Notes under the pieces: model-generated
Databases searched by the model: none
Told to the model about the DNA's origin: nothing
Seen by the model: only the letters and a program-made list of their open reading frames with translations
Shown here: positions 34,100-46,729 of the stretch, piece by piece
Position numbering within the stretch: position 1 is the first letter of the stretch
Layout: the number at the start of each line of letters is the position of its first letter
Made by a program: the position numbers and the translations under genes
Assembly: GCA_013407085.1 (NCBI GenBank)
Contig: JACCGJ010001806.1
Span: forward strand, 1 to 64,000
DNA from: Atriophallophorus winterbourni
Taxonomy: Eukaryota > Platyhelminthes > Trematoda > Plagiorchiida > Microphallidae
Reading direction: 5' to 3'
Length of the DNA: 64,000 bases

Positions 34100-34290
34100 T
34101 ACACTCACCTCATGATAAAAATCGTTCCTCGTGCAAACCTTTTCCAACAGTGGCTTTTCTGATCACTTATTGTCTGAAATTTCACGATTGTTTCAAGATA
34201 TGCGTATCCCGATCGCACTGTCACGGTCCAATGAGCACAAACATAACGAAATCAGTCGGGTGGTGTGTGTGATGGAAATACATGGGAAAT
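34100..34290 (+). repeat. Subfamily A repeat with hammerhead relic A3
   Basis: The same order of words in a more decayed form. The core at 34224-34264 reads CCAATGA, GCACAAACATAAC, GAAATCA, GTC, GGGTGG. This copy keeps the G of the GAAA box that copies A1 and A4 have lost. GTGTGATGGAAATACATGGG follows downstream. Confidence 0.55.
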
Positions 34291-36590
34291 CTTGGAACAA
34301 AAATAAAATTAGACAACATATTGTGTCGGTCACATCAGTTATATTCCAAAAATGCACTTTGCTTTTTCCCATCGTCATATGGAAACACTGAAATTAGATT
34401 CTGTGAGCCTTGATACAATGAGAATCTTTTAAAAGTTAGCCAGTTAGAAGAAAATTTCGGACTACTGCTCTTACCTATTAAATTTATAACAGTGAATTAC
34501 GCATCAGGTCACATAAGCTGTTGCAGGTATTGTTGCAAGTGTCGTTGGTAGTTAATTTACACCCATGACAATTTTAACTAAGGTAATCTAAACATTTGCC
34601 CATCCAACACGAATTTACATTATGATGTCTTATATATGACATTTTTGAGAGGTAATTGCAATATGTCTACAATTGGTTGAGATTGGCTGGACACTATCCA
34701 AATGTCAAGTCACTCTTATTTGACAGCTTTCCTTGAAGGTCGAACACCGATCTCAATGACATCTATATTCTACCTACTGAGACCGCCAACACGGTTTTTG
34801 TAGGATAATTATTGATTGACAAAAAACCTAGTGGAACACATTGACTTCATTTTTCTGCATAATAAGAATATTCAAGAATCAAGAAATGTATATTTCTATC
34901 GAATCTATGTGTGAGCATAAATTCCATCTTACTTCCTTTAATTTATAATAATCAATTTGAGCTTCAATTTGATTCGAACAATTTGATTTACTCAAAATTT
35001 CGCTGATAAGGCTGACAAAACAACTGTTTAAAAATAAATAGACCACCTTCGAAGTTACGAATTGTCAAACTTTTAGGAATGCAAGGGTGTCAGATTTCGC
35101 CTAGCTGTCATGTCAAGCGTTGAAAACCTTCCAAAGACATGGATGTTCAAGTCAGTGATTTCGCTACCGTTTTTTACTATCGAGACGAATAAATGTGATC
35201 GGTTTCATTGCATATCAAAAAACATTTACAGTTTTGGCAGTACATTCGTACATGCTAAGTCCTTTCAAATGATAAAATTTGTTGGACTACGAAATACGAA
35301 ATTATCTTGGAAATAGAAATCCTAATTCCATTTCAGCTGAAAACATTGTTCTGTCATTCATTCAATTGTACCAGCAGGCTGGTCCTCACACGGCAATTAT
35401 CAAACAATTATCATAGTTGATTGCGTATTGTTTGTTTGAATGAACTAATAATCAATCAAGCACCAGTTTGCGTAATCATTCGAATTGATGTGCAAGCGAC
35501 AAATTACCTGTCAAGTTGGGACATCGAGCTGAATGATGGGCTGGACAATTTGACTTGACTTACTTTTTTTCTTAAAGATATCAAAAAGAATGCAAGTTAT
35601 GTGAAACTTATTCGTTGTTGGGGATTAAGGAGGAGGTCAATATATTTTTGACGCACAATTTGAAAATAAGAATACATTTGAATGAATCATACCAGTATAA
35701 TTACCGTTAAAACAGCGAAAAAATGATTGACGAAATAACTTCCATGTTGATTCTTATACAATTTTCAGTTTATTGATGTTGGATATGTATGTATTTAACA
35801 ACTTATTGTTTTTTTATTCTACATTTAAATTGCTTGGCTTTCATCATCATCATCCTCGGAGACATGATTACAGCGGTAGCATGTACCGAATGCTTAACTG
35901 CCATACAACCATGATAAGAATAAAACCCTATATGATGGATAAGGGTAGGAATTAAATAGCTGTGGATTCAATAGAAAAGTAGGCACAAACAAATTGGGAA
36001 GAGTTATCTACACCTCGAATGAATTATTCATTAAATCAAGTTTCCTGAACAAGTAGGCTCACATCGACATGACTGCTTCCTTGAAGCTTCCACTGCCACG
36101 CATCAAAACAAGCTTCACACGTCAATGCACTTGACACCATACATGGTTAATCAAACGGTACAAGAAGATGCTCAGTGCAAGACCTCAAATGTACACGGTT
36201 TTGGAACATAGGGTAAAACTTAACTAATCATTGTGATATCTGATCGAGGGAACCTCAGCCAGTAAGACGAGCTGTGCCTACTTTAGGATTCGGGAATCAA
36301 TATCATAAGTTAAATTGAAAATAATTGAAACAATACTTGTGAATAGACCAGAATGGAAACAAAGAAATAAAAAAACTCTTCGGAATTTTACGACGATGCA
36401 CCTACTCAAAGATACTCGATATGAGAGCTTCGAGTATTTGCTTGAAAATCGCCTCACGTGGTGTTGTCACATTATATGATGTTTAAATGCGTTAACGAAA
36501 TTTAAAAGCGTTTAAGTGAACGCTATGTAGATAATTATTCCGGGATTTTGAGATTCGAACGTATTAAAAATTATGAAAGCTTGAATTACA
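34291..36590. other. AT-rich desert, nothing recognised
   Basis: 2.3 kb without a family motif. The open frames here are short and have no exon-like flanks. Confidence 0.4.
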
Positions 36591-36596
36591 TTACAG

Positions 36597-36846
36597 ATGG
36601 TTGCCAATAATAACGCGCTTTAGGGTGATATACAGAACATCAGCATTCGGCACAACACAAGGGCAGAAGCGCCAAGAATACCTACGACGACATTCGCGAA
36701 CCCGTAAAAAATTTGCTTTTCAGAAGGTTTGCACGAGAACTTTTCGAGTTATTTATTCTTTTGAAACACGAGAAGATGAACCACGTCAGCCGCTACTGAA
36801 CGATTTTTTCTTCTTCATGGACGGTCAAACAAAACCGTTGAATTGA
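36597..36846 (+). CDS. Candidate terminal coding exon, unknown protein
   Basis: An open frame of about 83 codons begins right after GAATTACATTACAG (a usable splice acceptor at 36591-36596) and ends with TGA at 36844-36846. The encoded peptide is basic and polar: 'LPIITRFRVIYRTSAFGTTQ', then 'RQEYLRRHSRTRKKFAFQKV', 'SFETREDEPRQPLLNDFFFF' and a short 'MDGQTKPLN' end. The G+C content is visibly higher than in the flanking desert and no transposon motif is present. If real, it would be a last exon entered in phase 1. I do not recognise the family. A chance open frame or old transposon piece remains possible. Confidence 0.25.
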
Positions 36847-38720
36847 ACTGCTGGGGTCGAAATTGATCGCCAAAGCAGCTTTATGTGACAAGTTGGACAT
36901 CAAAGTTCGGGATAGATTTGTGGTAAAATAATTTGTCTATATACGATGAAGTTGTGATGTTTTGTTCTATGTCATGCAGGTAATAAACGCCTTAGTTCAA
37001 TTGGCTTTCTAGTGTAGTGCCATGTCCTAATGCCGCTACTGCGCCCCATCTTGCATTGCTCAAACAATGTAATTGTGTTAAAGTATCCCAAGGAATACAT
37101 TCATGTAAGATTATAGATGACTTCACTCAGTAAAATGTTTTTCAGACTTGCGCATCCCAAGCCACAAGGATATTTGCCTACTCTGGTCAACTTGAACGTT
37201 CGACTGGTATGATAATAAAAGGATAGGAAGCGTTTTTTAAACTGAAATATTTTGCGAATGTTCACATAAAAGGACAGCTCGAACAAAAGTTGAACTTTGT
37301 AGCCTCTGTTGAAGGATGATGGCAATATCAATTAGGTCAATCACAATTGAATAAAACACGTAGACAAGTTTGAACGCTAAAATTATATTTAAGTGAATTT
37401 CCATCATTTACAGACCAACACAGATTTTGGAATATTTGCGTGATATGGCATATTTTGAGTCAGATTTCAGAATTTGATCCATGAGCCTCTTCACATGGAA
37501 TTAACAGAATTCCAATTTGTTTCCCTGGTGATGCTTTCGGGCTTGCTTATTCTGAAATATATAGGTATATTTCCGCAGTGTAATTGTTAATGATATTTTC
37601 CACCAGATTTTTAATGACACGAGCATGAAAAATGGATTTTTAATGATTTGGTCTTTCAAATTCAGGGTTCATAAACCTGAGATCTAATTTTATGGGTCAT
37701 GTATAGCTAGTATTCATAATCATCATGATGCTATTCACCAACTCAAGGCATAATTCTGAAACCACAAGATCGGGTAGAATATTTGGAATGTTTCGTAACA
37801 TTTATCAATAACTAAGAAACATCCTTTGATGAACCATACAGTCATGTAAATGAAACTTATGAGAGAGTTTTAATATTAGTGGTTTTATCCAACACCGCAA
37901 TGGTGTTATAAGCATTTAAGATTATACTATTCCCCATGTAACTTGTATGATGCTATAATTATTTCTATGGAGCTAATGCGCGCTACTTCGCGAAACAACT
38001 TTGACTAAATTCCGCACAATGAATGGATCTCATTTCTGTCAATCAAAAAAACGCGGTTGAACCGTCAAATCGTTCAAAACGACGTCAGAATCCATAACAT
38101 TTTCAATTAATTTATTGAAATTGAGCCCGCATTTGTGTTAACCTCATCACAACAAACCTTCTCTCGACGAGAACCGGTTTGTTTATAAGTCTTTTTAACA
38201 TTTAACTTTGATCTTCATAGATGAAGGCCGTCATTTAGTAAAATATGCTCAAGTAACATAAAGGAAAGTGTTTTCCGTATATGTATCGATTGTGGTCACT
38301 CGAAATCCGCGGGGAATTCAAATGCGACGATTGAAGAAAAGCGTTCACTTGTATGAAAACATCAAGATGTGCTTTCTATTAGCAAATGTGAAAATTGTTC
38401 AGTTAATAAAAATATTTCGCATTATTTTGTTGTAAGATAAGCATTGTCATATTTTAATCCATATTTTCAATCTTTCCAGCCATAAACGTTTTTTACTCCA
38501 CTTTTGTTTCACAGGCAAACGAGAGTATTCTGATTTTTTTACAAACTCTAATCCATGGAATGTTGTAAAACACATATATTAGCATTGCTGCTATGTGAAT
38601 ATTTTTACTCAGGGGCAGTTGGATTACTCGCATACACGACCAAGCATTTGTATACCTTAAGCATATAGTAGTGATGCTCTATATCAAAATGTAAATTCTT
38701 CAGATGCATTGTAGAGCTCA
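36847..38720. other. AT-rich desert, nothing recognised
   Basis: No gene, repeat or RNA signal seen. Confidence 0.4.
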
Positions 38721-38890
38721 CCTACACACCACAACCGGTTCCCGGCTGTTTGCTGTCATCAGTTTCAGTGATCCTAGAAACCGAATCACAAATTGAATCG
38801 TTACCGAGCGCTCAAGGTGCTCATAAACGACTAATATATTGTTCTGCAAACATCCCTTTTACTTACACATCACAATCACTTTCTCACTGT
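38721..38890 (-). repeat. Subfamily B repeat with hammerhead relic B1
   Basis: The minus-strand core at 38729-38766 reads CTGATGA, CAGC-AAACA-GCCG, GGAACCG, GTT, GTGG. The CTGATGA box is intact. The GAAA box has become GGAA, and the upstream stem I strand has decayed to GAAA. The flanking part (38770-38890) shows the subfamily B words AATCACAAATTGATTC-like and GAGCGCTC in reverse. Confidence 0.65.
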
Positions 38891-39769
38891 CAGTTTAACA
38901 AACGCCATCAAGTACGGTATTTAGATTTGAACGTTGATGAGGCAACATTACACTCGTATAGGACTGTTCAATCATGTTACACCTTGGAGGGCACGACCTC
39001 TACATATGTTCGTGATGTATATCTATTGGTACCACAGAACGAAACGGGCCAACAAAAAATAAAGTATGAAGATAAAATATCAATCAACGCAATCGATATT
39101 ATAAATTATATTAAAATGTGATTAATAAAGTAAAATTAAGTTCAACTTTTAGGGCGAATATGAAGTAGGGTAGGAATGTGCGATGCATAAGAATGTGAGG
39201 CTTTTGTTCAGATCCGGAAATACCAGAAGTAATTTAAACGAGTTTTATTTGTAGTATATCAGAGGGATTAAATATTTGGGGTTTATTATTCCGTCATTTC
39301 GCTGATATTAACTTGAAAAGCGGTAATGCATGTTTGCAAGTGAATAAATGAAAAGCCTCATAACAATTTGTCGAAAAATGTAAATCATGAAACAATAAAA
39401 AATAGTAGATAACTAGAAGGGCTGATGATAGTTTTAAGGTTTAATTCGAACCGAAAGAAACACTGCTTTAGATGCGCCCCAAGTAACGAACTAGTCGCAC
39501 GCAGTTATCACACAATTAAAATTTTCATTTCATTTAGTTTCAAAACATTAAACTAATTAATCAACTAATTGCTTTTCGGTAATCAACTCGATGTTAAGGA
39601 AATATTATTGGCAATTATTATACTAATTTTCGCATTAAAACAAAGCGAATCTCTCCCAGTCGATGTTCATCCGACGATGATTATTCACGTTAAATGTTGC
39701 AACAAATTGATCTTATTAAACAGAAAACGTTTTGGTGATTTACAAAGTATCATGGAGTGGCGAAAATAT
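38891..39769. other. Nothing recognised
   Basis: AT-rich with no motif. The start at 39569 gives an 84-residue frame without exon-like flanks. Confidence 0.35.
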
Positions 39770-40150
39770 AACCTCAGGCACCGGACAATGGGGTGCATAC
39801 AGAAAACCACGATGTTAAAATAAAGAATCACAAATTGATTCTTGGCAAAGTAATCAAGGCGTTTGTAGGAGAAAAAAATATTGTGGTGCTCACATTCCCT
39901 CTACTTAAACGTCACAACCGGTTTCTTGCTGTTTGCTGTCATTAGGCGGAGACAATAAAATCCGGTTTGGTAAGCATGAGAAAAGTGGCAAAGTCGTAAA
40001 GAAAAGTGAATTTGAACACTACTGTTTAAATAAGGTTCTTACAAAGAAACACAATGTTCAAATACAGAGCCACAAAGTTATTCTTGGCCAAGACAACGAG
40101 GCTTTTATAAACGACTAATACACTGTATAGCTCACATCAACTTCAATTAC
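39770..40150 (-). repeat. Subfamily B repeat with hammerhead relic B2
   Basis: Two partial minus-strand units in tandem. The core at 39912-39951 (minus) reads CTAATGA, CAGC-AAACA-GCAA, GAAACCG, GTT, GTGA, preceded by CCGC. The GAAAC box and the minimal stem III are intact. The first box has one change. The surrounding words AGAATCACAAATTGATTCTT and GGTTCTTACAAAGAA are the paired hairpins typical of subfamily B. Confidence 0.7.
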
Positions 40151-40289
40151 AGAAATCAAACAGAGAAGTGAGCACCACAAAATAATGATCATGTATTAAA
40201 ACCTCGGCCGTTTGTTGTGAAATCATTTTATGATTCTCTAATTGAAAATCTTAGTTCGTTGTAAGAAACCTATTCAATAGTATAATACA

Positions 40290-40335
40290 AGTTCCAATTC
40301 AATTCAATTCAATTCAATTCAATTTAATGGTCCAC
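40290..40335 (-). repeat. TTGAA satellite tail, probable LINE 3' tip
   Basis: CAATTCAATTCAATTCAATT repeated, followed by TTTAATGGTCCACG. This matches the tail plus first bases of the CR1-like 3' UTR at 22.8 kb (TTTAATGGTCTAAAAAG). Only the tip of the LINE is present. Confidence 0.65.
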
Positions 40336-40379
40336 GTTGTTTAACACGATACAATTCTTCCAAGGATCACTAAACATAA

Positions 40380-40960
40380 TCTTTCTGTCTCAACTTAGTG
40401 ACGACAAGTAAACTAAAACCGGTAGTGGTGTGTAAGGGATGGGGATGTGAGCACAATGTATTGGTCTTTTATAATAACTTCGAGCGCTTGGCCAGAACAT
40501 TGGTGTACTTTGTCAGAGCTCAAAACAACAGCGTCATTTTAAGTATAATTATGTTTCCTACTTTGCAACTGTTTCAACGTGATCTTACTGTCTCCACCTG
40601 ATGATAGCAAACAACCAAAAACGAGTAATGATATGTAAGCAATGATGATGTGCGCAAAACAATAAATTTGCCTTTTATATGCGCCTTGAGCGCTTGGCCA
40701 GAAGTCATTTTGAGATTCTGTATTTGAAAATTGTGGTTCTTTGTAAGAACAATACATAATAGTAGCATACAAGTATAACTTGTTTTACCACTTTATCAAT
40801 GTTTCAAGTCTCACTGAACCTGATCTCACTGTCTCCACCTGATGGCGGGAAACAGCAAGAAACCGGTAGTGGTGTGTACCGGATTGGGATGTAAGCACCA
40901 CAATATATAACTTCGGTGTTTATATTTCCAAGTGCTGTTCACAAAAGATACGACTGACAC
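40380..40960 (+). repeat. Tandem subfamily B repeats with hammerhead relics B3-B5
   Basis: Three cores lie at 40389-40428, 40594-40630 and 40835-40872; the last two are 241 bp apart. B5 is the best: CCAC, CTGATGG, CGGG-AAACA-GCAA, GAAAC, CG, GTA, GTGG. Its stem I strands CCAC and GTGG are fully complementary. B4 keeps CCAC-CTGATGA but has lost GAAAC. B3 keeps CGGTAGTGG but its first half is scrambled. Each unit also carries a hairpin-forming stretch and the words GCGCCTTGAGCGCTTGGCC and ATTGTGGTTCTTTGTAAGAA. Confidence 0.75.
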
Positions 40961-41959
40961 ATTGCCCAATGTTAATTATTCAACACTGATAATAACTTGG
41001 TTGTTTAATTCCAAAAATATATGAGCAATGCTGTTGAATCTTGATAAGTGCTAATTTAACACCTTGTAAAGAAACAACTGGCGGTATTTCAGAGAGATAT
41101 TATTAATCTTTATTATGATATGTGTAATAGCGTCTTTTATCCCACAGCTTATCCACACAGACCACATAAATCAGCTAATAAGAATACAAATCTGTTCCCG
41201 AGACTGTGTATATCTATTCAAAAATTAGTCAATGAACGATACCCATAAGGAACAAATATTTCCTGATGAAAGTGGTCGCTTTATTTGACCATCCGGTATG
41301 TATAAAAATGGATTCTTAATCTCATAAACACTTCGATTGCGTGAGATACGTTTGATTGAACGGCATAAATAAGTTCATCCGCATCGTCAAATGGTGCAAA
41401 TAGATTAAGCGGTAAAGGTCACAGAATAACCCATAGATCTCCCGCAATTTGAATGAGTTGTGATTGGTCACCTTTGGTTAATGTTAGCTGTGGATATCAG
41501 CGTAAGTTTATTTGAAATTGCAACGGAGCAGCTATGGTAAGTTTATTGCATGCGAATTATCGAGCATTAGCCAATTATCAATCACTATTGATCACCAATA
41601 CATAATGTGAGATTCATGTTTACTCTACAACCTTCAGTGTTACTATACACCATTTACCAAAAGCAGAGTGCGATGCAGAACAAACAATAACACGTGATAT
41701 GTTCACATAAAAAATGAGCATACGAGAACCCGTCTGCATTTACTCATCATTTTCATACAAAAGCAGTATCGGATTTTATCCAGCTTGAAGACATCATTTC
41801 ACACAGTAAATCCAAACTGAACGGTCAGAACAGTTAAATAATGGCACATTTTGAGCATGACTTGAGCTTTCGTATCTGTTTCGAAATGACTTTCACGAAA
41901 GGTGTGAATTTCCAATACGTCATTTCACGCATTGAACAGCAACATAATATAGATCTTTT
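40961..41959. other. Nothing recognised
   Basis: AT-rich, no motif or repeat apparent. Confidence 0.35.
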
Positions 41960-42058
41960 GAAACACAATCGATTTAATGTTTTGTTGTGTTCACCCCTTT
42001 ATCCCTTACAAACCACTACCGGGTTGTGGCTGTTTGCCGTCTTCTGTACTTGTCCATC
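41960..42058 (-). repeat. Subfamily B repeat, reversed, hammerhead relic B6
   Basis: The minus-strand core at 42013-42052 reads CAGAAGA, CGGC-AAACA-GCCA, CAACCCG, GTA, GTGG. Stem II and the cleavage side are kept, while both catalytic boxes have changed. It faces the plus-strand units that follow at once. Confidence 0.6.
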
Positions 42059-42585
42059 TTTGTTCTTTGTAAGAACCCTTTATAGAACTATGGCATAAAT
42101 GTATGACATAGTTTACCATTTTACCGCTGCACAAGATCTCATTGACCCAACCTGAACAGGACAAACAGCCAGAAACCGGTAGTGATGTTATAGAGATGGG
42201 GATGTGAGCACCAAAATACATTGGTCGTTTATATGCGGCTCGAGCGCTTGGCCAAGAATTATTTTGAAATTCTTTATTTGAACATTGTGGTTCATGGTAG
42301 AACTCTATATAACGGTGACATACAAATTTAACTTTGTTTACCGAATTTCCAGTGTTTTCAGGCTAACTGAAACTTATCTTACTCTCGCCAAATGATGACT
42401 AAAAACAGCCAGATACCGGTAGTGGTGTGTAAGGGATGGACATGTGAACACCACAATACATTGGCCTTCTATAAGCGCCTCGATCGTTTGGCTAAGAATC
42501 ACTTTGTGGTTTTGTATTTGAACATCGTGGTTCTTTTAAGAATCCTATACATCTGTGGCATACAACTGTAACTTTGTTTACGATC
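42059..42585 (+). repeat. Tandem subfamily B repeats with hammerhead relics B7-B8
   Basis: Cores lie at 42147-42186 (CTGAACA, GGAC-AAACA-GCCA, GAAACCG, GTA, GTGA) and 42387-42427 (ATGATGA, a stem II region, GATACCG, GTA, GTGG), spaced about 240 bp. Between them is the full subfamily B spacer: GGGATGTGAGCACCAAAATA, GCTCGAGCGCTTGGCCAAGA, and hairpin words around ATTGTGGTTC. Confidence 0.75.
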
Positions 42586-43339
42586 GTAGACAGAGCTTCG
42601 TTGAGTGGAATGTACATACTCTGTATATGAGCTTTGGTGTTAATACTTCAACTTTTAATTTGTTTTTACTTTATTTCCACACAGAACTGAATCCTCCGTT
42701 TTATCGTTATTCACCGCTGAACATTTTTATTATTTATTTCGGAATTTTTTGAAAGATAGCACGATTTTTTCAAACGCAATTAGTCAATGTAAGTTGTAAT
42801 AAAATTTGTCACAGCGTTTAAAGAGTACTTACAGGAAAAAAATCTCACCTGTGAAACAGATTTTACGACGTTTTAGCGAATACTCGGTTGTTGAGAATTT
42901 TAAAGCCGTGAGTTCAATTATCAAATTTACCTAATTTGGACAAACAATAATCCAGTCAAAAATTGTGGATATTTTTGATTGGATTTCTGATAGCATTCTG
43001 GATGTACTTTTATATGTGCTGAACCATATAAGCAGTTATATATAATACTATCAGCCGTTTTCAAAGTTTGTCTTATCATAAGCAAAAACTATACAGATTC
43101 GCATAAGATAAGCTGACATTTGCAACAATCTTAAAGTAGAATTTCACTTTCAGTCTTTTCCGATTAGCTAAATAATGGTGTTTAAAAACACTGTACACAA
43201 ACGGTAAGTTTTGAAATCAAGTTAGAGTTGCATCAAGTGATTTCATGGCGATTACTCAAACAAAACGTTATTCGTGTGCTTAGAATTCTGTTAGCTGATG
43301 TGAAACGATATATAATCATGGACGATTTTGAAAAAACTG
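42586..43339. other. Nothing recognised
   Basis: AT-rich, no motif. Confidence 0.35.
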
Positions 43340-44100
43340 TGATGAATTGAATTGTATTGAATTGAATAACCAAACCGAGAATGGAAGTGAGAACAAACCA
43401 CGCTCACTCGAATCACAGTATTTATTAACATCGAGAATTTGAATTACGGAATTATTGATTATTATTGATTGTTATTCAAACAATCATCACATCCACCGCA
43501 GTTCCCAATCATCCTCGGATTTGTGTAATCTTAAATAGGTTTGTTCCTCAGTCTTTCCGATCGTCTGACAGGTTGACTTGATTCAGTATTCTCGGAGGAC
43601 AAAGTGTGTGACAAGTTTGTTGCTTGTTCATCAGAAGCTTGTCCAGTGACTGCAGGTTGAATTGATTGAACACACAAAGGTTCCAGCAAACCCGAAACGT
43701 CATCCACAGTTGCCAACACTTGTCTCGCTTTTTCAGTGCCAGTAAGGCGTTTTCTATAGCGGTTTGGAAAAGTACATTATCTGACGATAGTTTAGATGAA
43801 CTAGAAGGCAGTGCTAAATTTGCTTGATAAGATAAGTTCGGTGATTTATTTGAAATGGTATGTGATGAATTCTGAAGTTCGCTAACTTTGAAGCCAATTT
43901 CTTGGTAATGAAAACTAGATTTTCCGTTTGAATCAATGACACGGGCGGATGTGGACATGTTAACAGGAGTAGCGCTTGAGTCAATTGATAGGGGAGTTTA
44001 ATTTTCATCATCAAACGAAAGAGCTTTAGCACGAGCAATGGCACTGTTAGAAAACCGTCGAACTGTCATTCCAGATGCAGTTTGAAAAACAGACCCATGG
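43340..44100 (-). pseudogene. Possible LTR-retrotransposon pol C-terminus remnant
   Basis: Minus-strand Ser/Gln-rich frames at 43531-44044 end in 'QPVRRSERLRNKPI', a basic tail like those closing many gypsy integrase ORFs ('RRSxRxRxxP'). Just downstream on the minus strand, GCGGTGGA followed by TGTGATGATTGTTTGAATAA could be a polypurine tract and LTR start (about 43470-43505). No catalytic integrase motif remains and no second LTR was found. Short TTGAA repeats lie at 43344-43370. The assignment rests on one short basic motif. Confidence 0.35.
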
Positions 44101-44529
44101 TATATATCAATGAATTATATGGGACATTAAAATATTATTTGTTATTTCTGTTTCATGAATCAATACTTACTATGCTATTTATAATTGTGAAATTGTGTGC
44201 TTTTTGTCCACATAAATTCTGAAATTTTGTATCTAAATGCACTTCTTAATTGAACATAAATTACAATTTTGGTATACACATGTGATTTAGGATAAAGTGT
44301 TTATTTTATTCAAAATATTGATGAGCGCGAAACGGAATCAATTTATTTCTTCGAATAGGTGAAGTAGAAGAACGACAAAGCTTTATTCCAACATTTTCAG
44401 CATTACACTAGTTTTAAAAATAAAACAAGCAACTGAAACTGTGAAAAATTGCACATAGATAAACGCAAAAATGTACATCTGATATTGAGGAGATAAATTT
44501 GAGCGTAGTTGTTTATTTAGTAGTTCCTT
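44101..44529. other. Nothing recognised
   Basis: AT-rich, no motif. Confidence 0.35.
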
Positions 44530-45160
44530 TTGACAAAGGTTCTCTTGAAACAAATGGGATGAGCGACCTCCAATATAAATACGTTCTAATAGGCGGTATG
44601 ATGTGTTTCGAACGAGTCTCTGAGGAAGGTTTTACTTTTGAAGTGATCCTCATGCAGTAGGCAGGCATTATATTTGAGGATGGTATTTATGAGCCGATCG
44701 CAAGAGGAAAACATGTTTCAAGATTTGTCCAATAATGTTCTCCTAGGGAATAGGACTTGCGAGTGAAATGATCTTAATGCAACGTTTGAATAACATAAAG
44801 TCTTTTGAAATAAGTGCGGCGAAAATGGCAGATAAACAGTACAGAATATGAGGTAATATACAAGAGAATACAAAGTAAGAAATAAGTTGAGAAGTAATCC
44901 GAAAAGCATATAAAAGAAAGCCCAAGAAGTATAGTAAGAAGAGTATTTAGATAATGCGTCCAAGTAAGTTTGTCAAATATGGTGATGACTAGATACTTTT
45001 CGTATTTCCCTCTAGTAAGTTTCGTGGACTTAGGTCTAGATAAATTTAGGTCATTGCTATTTGCTTCGCGAATTTCAACATGCAGATTAGTGAACATAAG
45101 TACCGTACATTTTTCTGGATTTAAAGATTGCCATCTCTTTCATACGAGGTAGTAAGTTAA
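44530..45160 (-). pseudogene. Jockey/CR1-superfamily RT thumb remnant
   Basis: The minus strand reads 'PEKCTVLMFTNLHVEIREAN' (about 45060-45120), then 'GKYEKYLVITIFDKLTWTHY' (about 44950-45005). This matches the pattern '(N)PxKCxxLxFT...YLGVxFDxxLTWxxH' that follows the FADD box in jockey-superfamily LINEs. Downstream sequence is decayed. The wording is unlike the CR1 copies elsewhere in the window, so it is another lineage. Confidence 0.5.
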
Positions 45161-46054
45161 TCTGAAGCAGCATAGAGCGAATTTGAATGATGATATAATA
45201 ATCCTTAAAACTGAAAAAATACGAATGCAATGTATGAGCATATCAATGTAATTTGGTTCCATTGAGTTTCCCGCTCACAAATCTTACCGGTACACACCGA
45301 ATTAGCCTTCTAATTTTTGCTTCAGTCGTGTAAATAGTGTAGAATTAGATCCAAAATTTGGAACCGTAATGATTATTGAGAATAGCAATTCAATTAATCT
45401 ATTGTTACACTGAGTTCTAAACAAGAAACACGTTGATAAACAAATTATTTATGACGCTTTAAGAGTCCTCACCAATGCGTTCTGTCTCATTACCGTCTAA
45501 AATGCTGACATTTTGAGCATGACAAATATAATCACACTGCTATCCATTCGCAGAACATTTGATGAAATAGATGTTAAAACAGATATTTTATTCTTTCTAT
45601 ACCTCCGGTGAATGGTATTAGTGGCTTGTCTCGGTAGGTTATTTTTTGCTACATTTCCCGATATTGTTCAGCTAAGTGCTTATCTTTAAAGAAAACAATA
45701 TTGTTAATCGTAATCCTCCTATGTCGTAAATTGAAATTATTTTGCTTTTTATATTTGGATCGAAATTCTGACACGCGATTTGCGGATCAGTTGTCTGAAA
45801 TGGCTGCGACGGATTTCCTCAAGACGAGGATAGGTGTGATACACGATAATCCGTAGGATCTATCTTATCCTTACACATTATTTATAAATAACACCGAGAT
45901 GGACTTCCCGAAAAACATTCATTGTAGGCACACCAACATGCGATTGCTGGAAATTAAAGGAATGAGGTAAGAATCGATAAAAATAAAGCAGATCGACCGA
46001 ATGAGAATTTCCTGTTTAGTGTCTCATGCATTTTTAGACCCAGAAAGGTAAAAC
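45161..46054. other. Nothing recognised
   Basis: No motif; 45770-45850 is slightly richer in G+C without a clear frame. Confidence 0.35.
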
Positions 46055-46415
46055 ACATGCATGTTATCGCTAGAATGCAGAGGTTGTACTGTGGTAAAGC
46101 CCAATTTTCTTACTCGAACACGAAAACATCCAAAGGCTTTAGGCATTCCGCATTCTCTATTGGATATTCTTCGAAATTTTTTCTCGGTAAGAATTTGTTT
46201 CACTTGGAACCTGTTGCCTGAAGAAATCACATGCTCAGAATCTGCTGCAGTTTTAGCTTCCAAACTGGATGAGTATATGACGAACCATGCGGTATGTGAC
46301 TGCCTCTATTTATTTTTGAGAGATTCTGTAATTTTACTCCATATACCTGTCATCCTATTGTTATTGTTAAGCTTACTGCTTTTTATACCACAAAACATTC
46401 GGAGTTCTGTGTAGT
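46055..46415 (+). mobile_element. CR1-like LINE 3' end with TTCTGAG-type tail
   Basis: The plus strand reads 'FLTRTRKHPKALGIPHSLLD', 'FFSVRICFTWNLLPEEITCS' and 'ASKLDEYMTNHAVCDCLY'. This aligns along its length with the C-terminus of the nested LINE (13170-13370). About 100 bp of similar 3' UTR and GGAGTTCTGTG follow. The element is truncated to its last ~360 bp. Confidence 0.85.
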
Positions 46416-46729
46416 TATTAATAACTAAATATCTTTTTTCAACCCAGGATCCATTCTGACATAGCATGTTTGATAAGAATGCGCGATTATGTTGAAATCA
46501 AATTGTTAATTATGCTTGCGTGAAGCGAACCTATAGCCCATATGATAAAACCCAAGTTGCTTTCAGGTTTGCTAGCAGCTAGTTGACATTGCATTGAGTC
46601 TCCAAAGTTAGACTAAATAATCACACCAAAATATTTTCGAATGAGACGGATAGGATGATTGTTCGACCTTTACAATATCCGTCATTCGACTTGTTGTTTG
46701 GCGATAATAATGTGCAGTTCGTGGTATTT

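Noticed and set aside
38750..39121. 123-residue plus-strand open frame
   Set aside because: Its first part lies across the reversed ribozyme relic B1 and its spacer; no protein motif and no splice or promoter support.
44718..45097. Hydrophobic minus-strand frame that looks like a membrane protein
   Set aside because: Its N-terminal half matches the post-FADD segment of jockey-type RTs; the hydrophobic run is a by-product of AT-rich decay.
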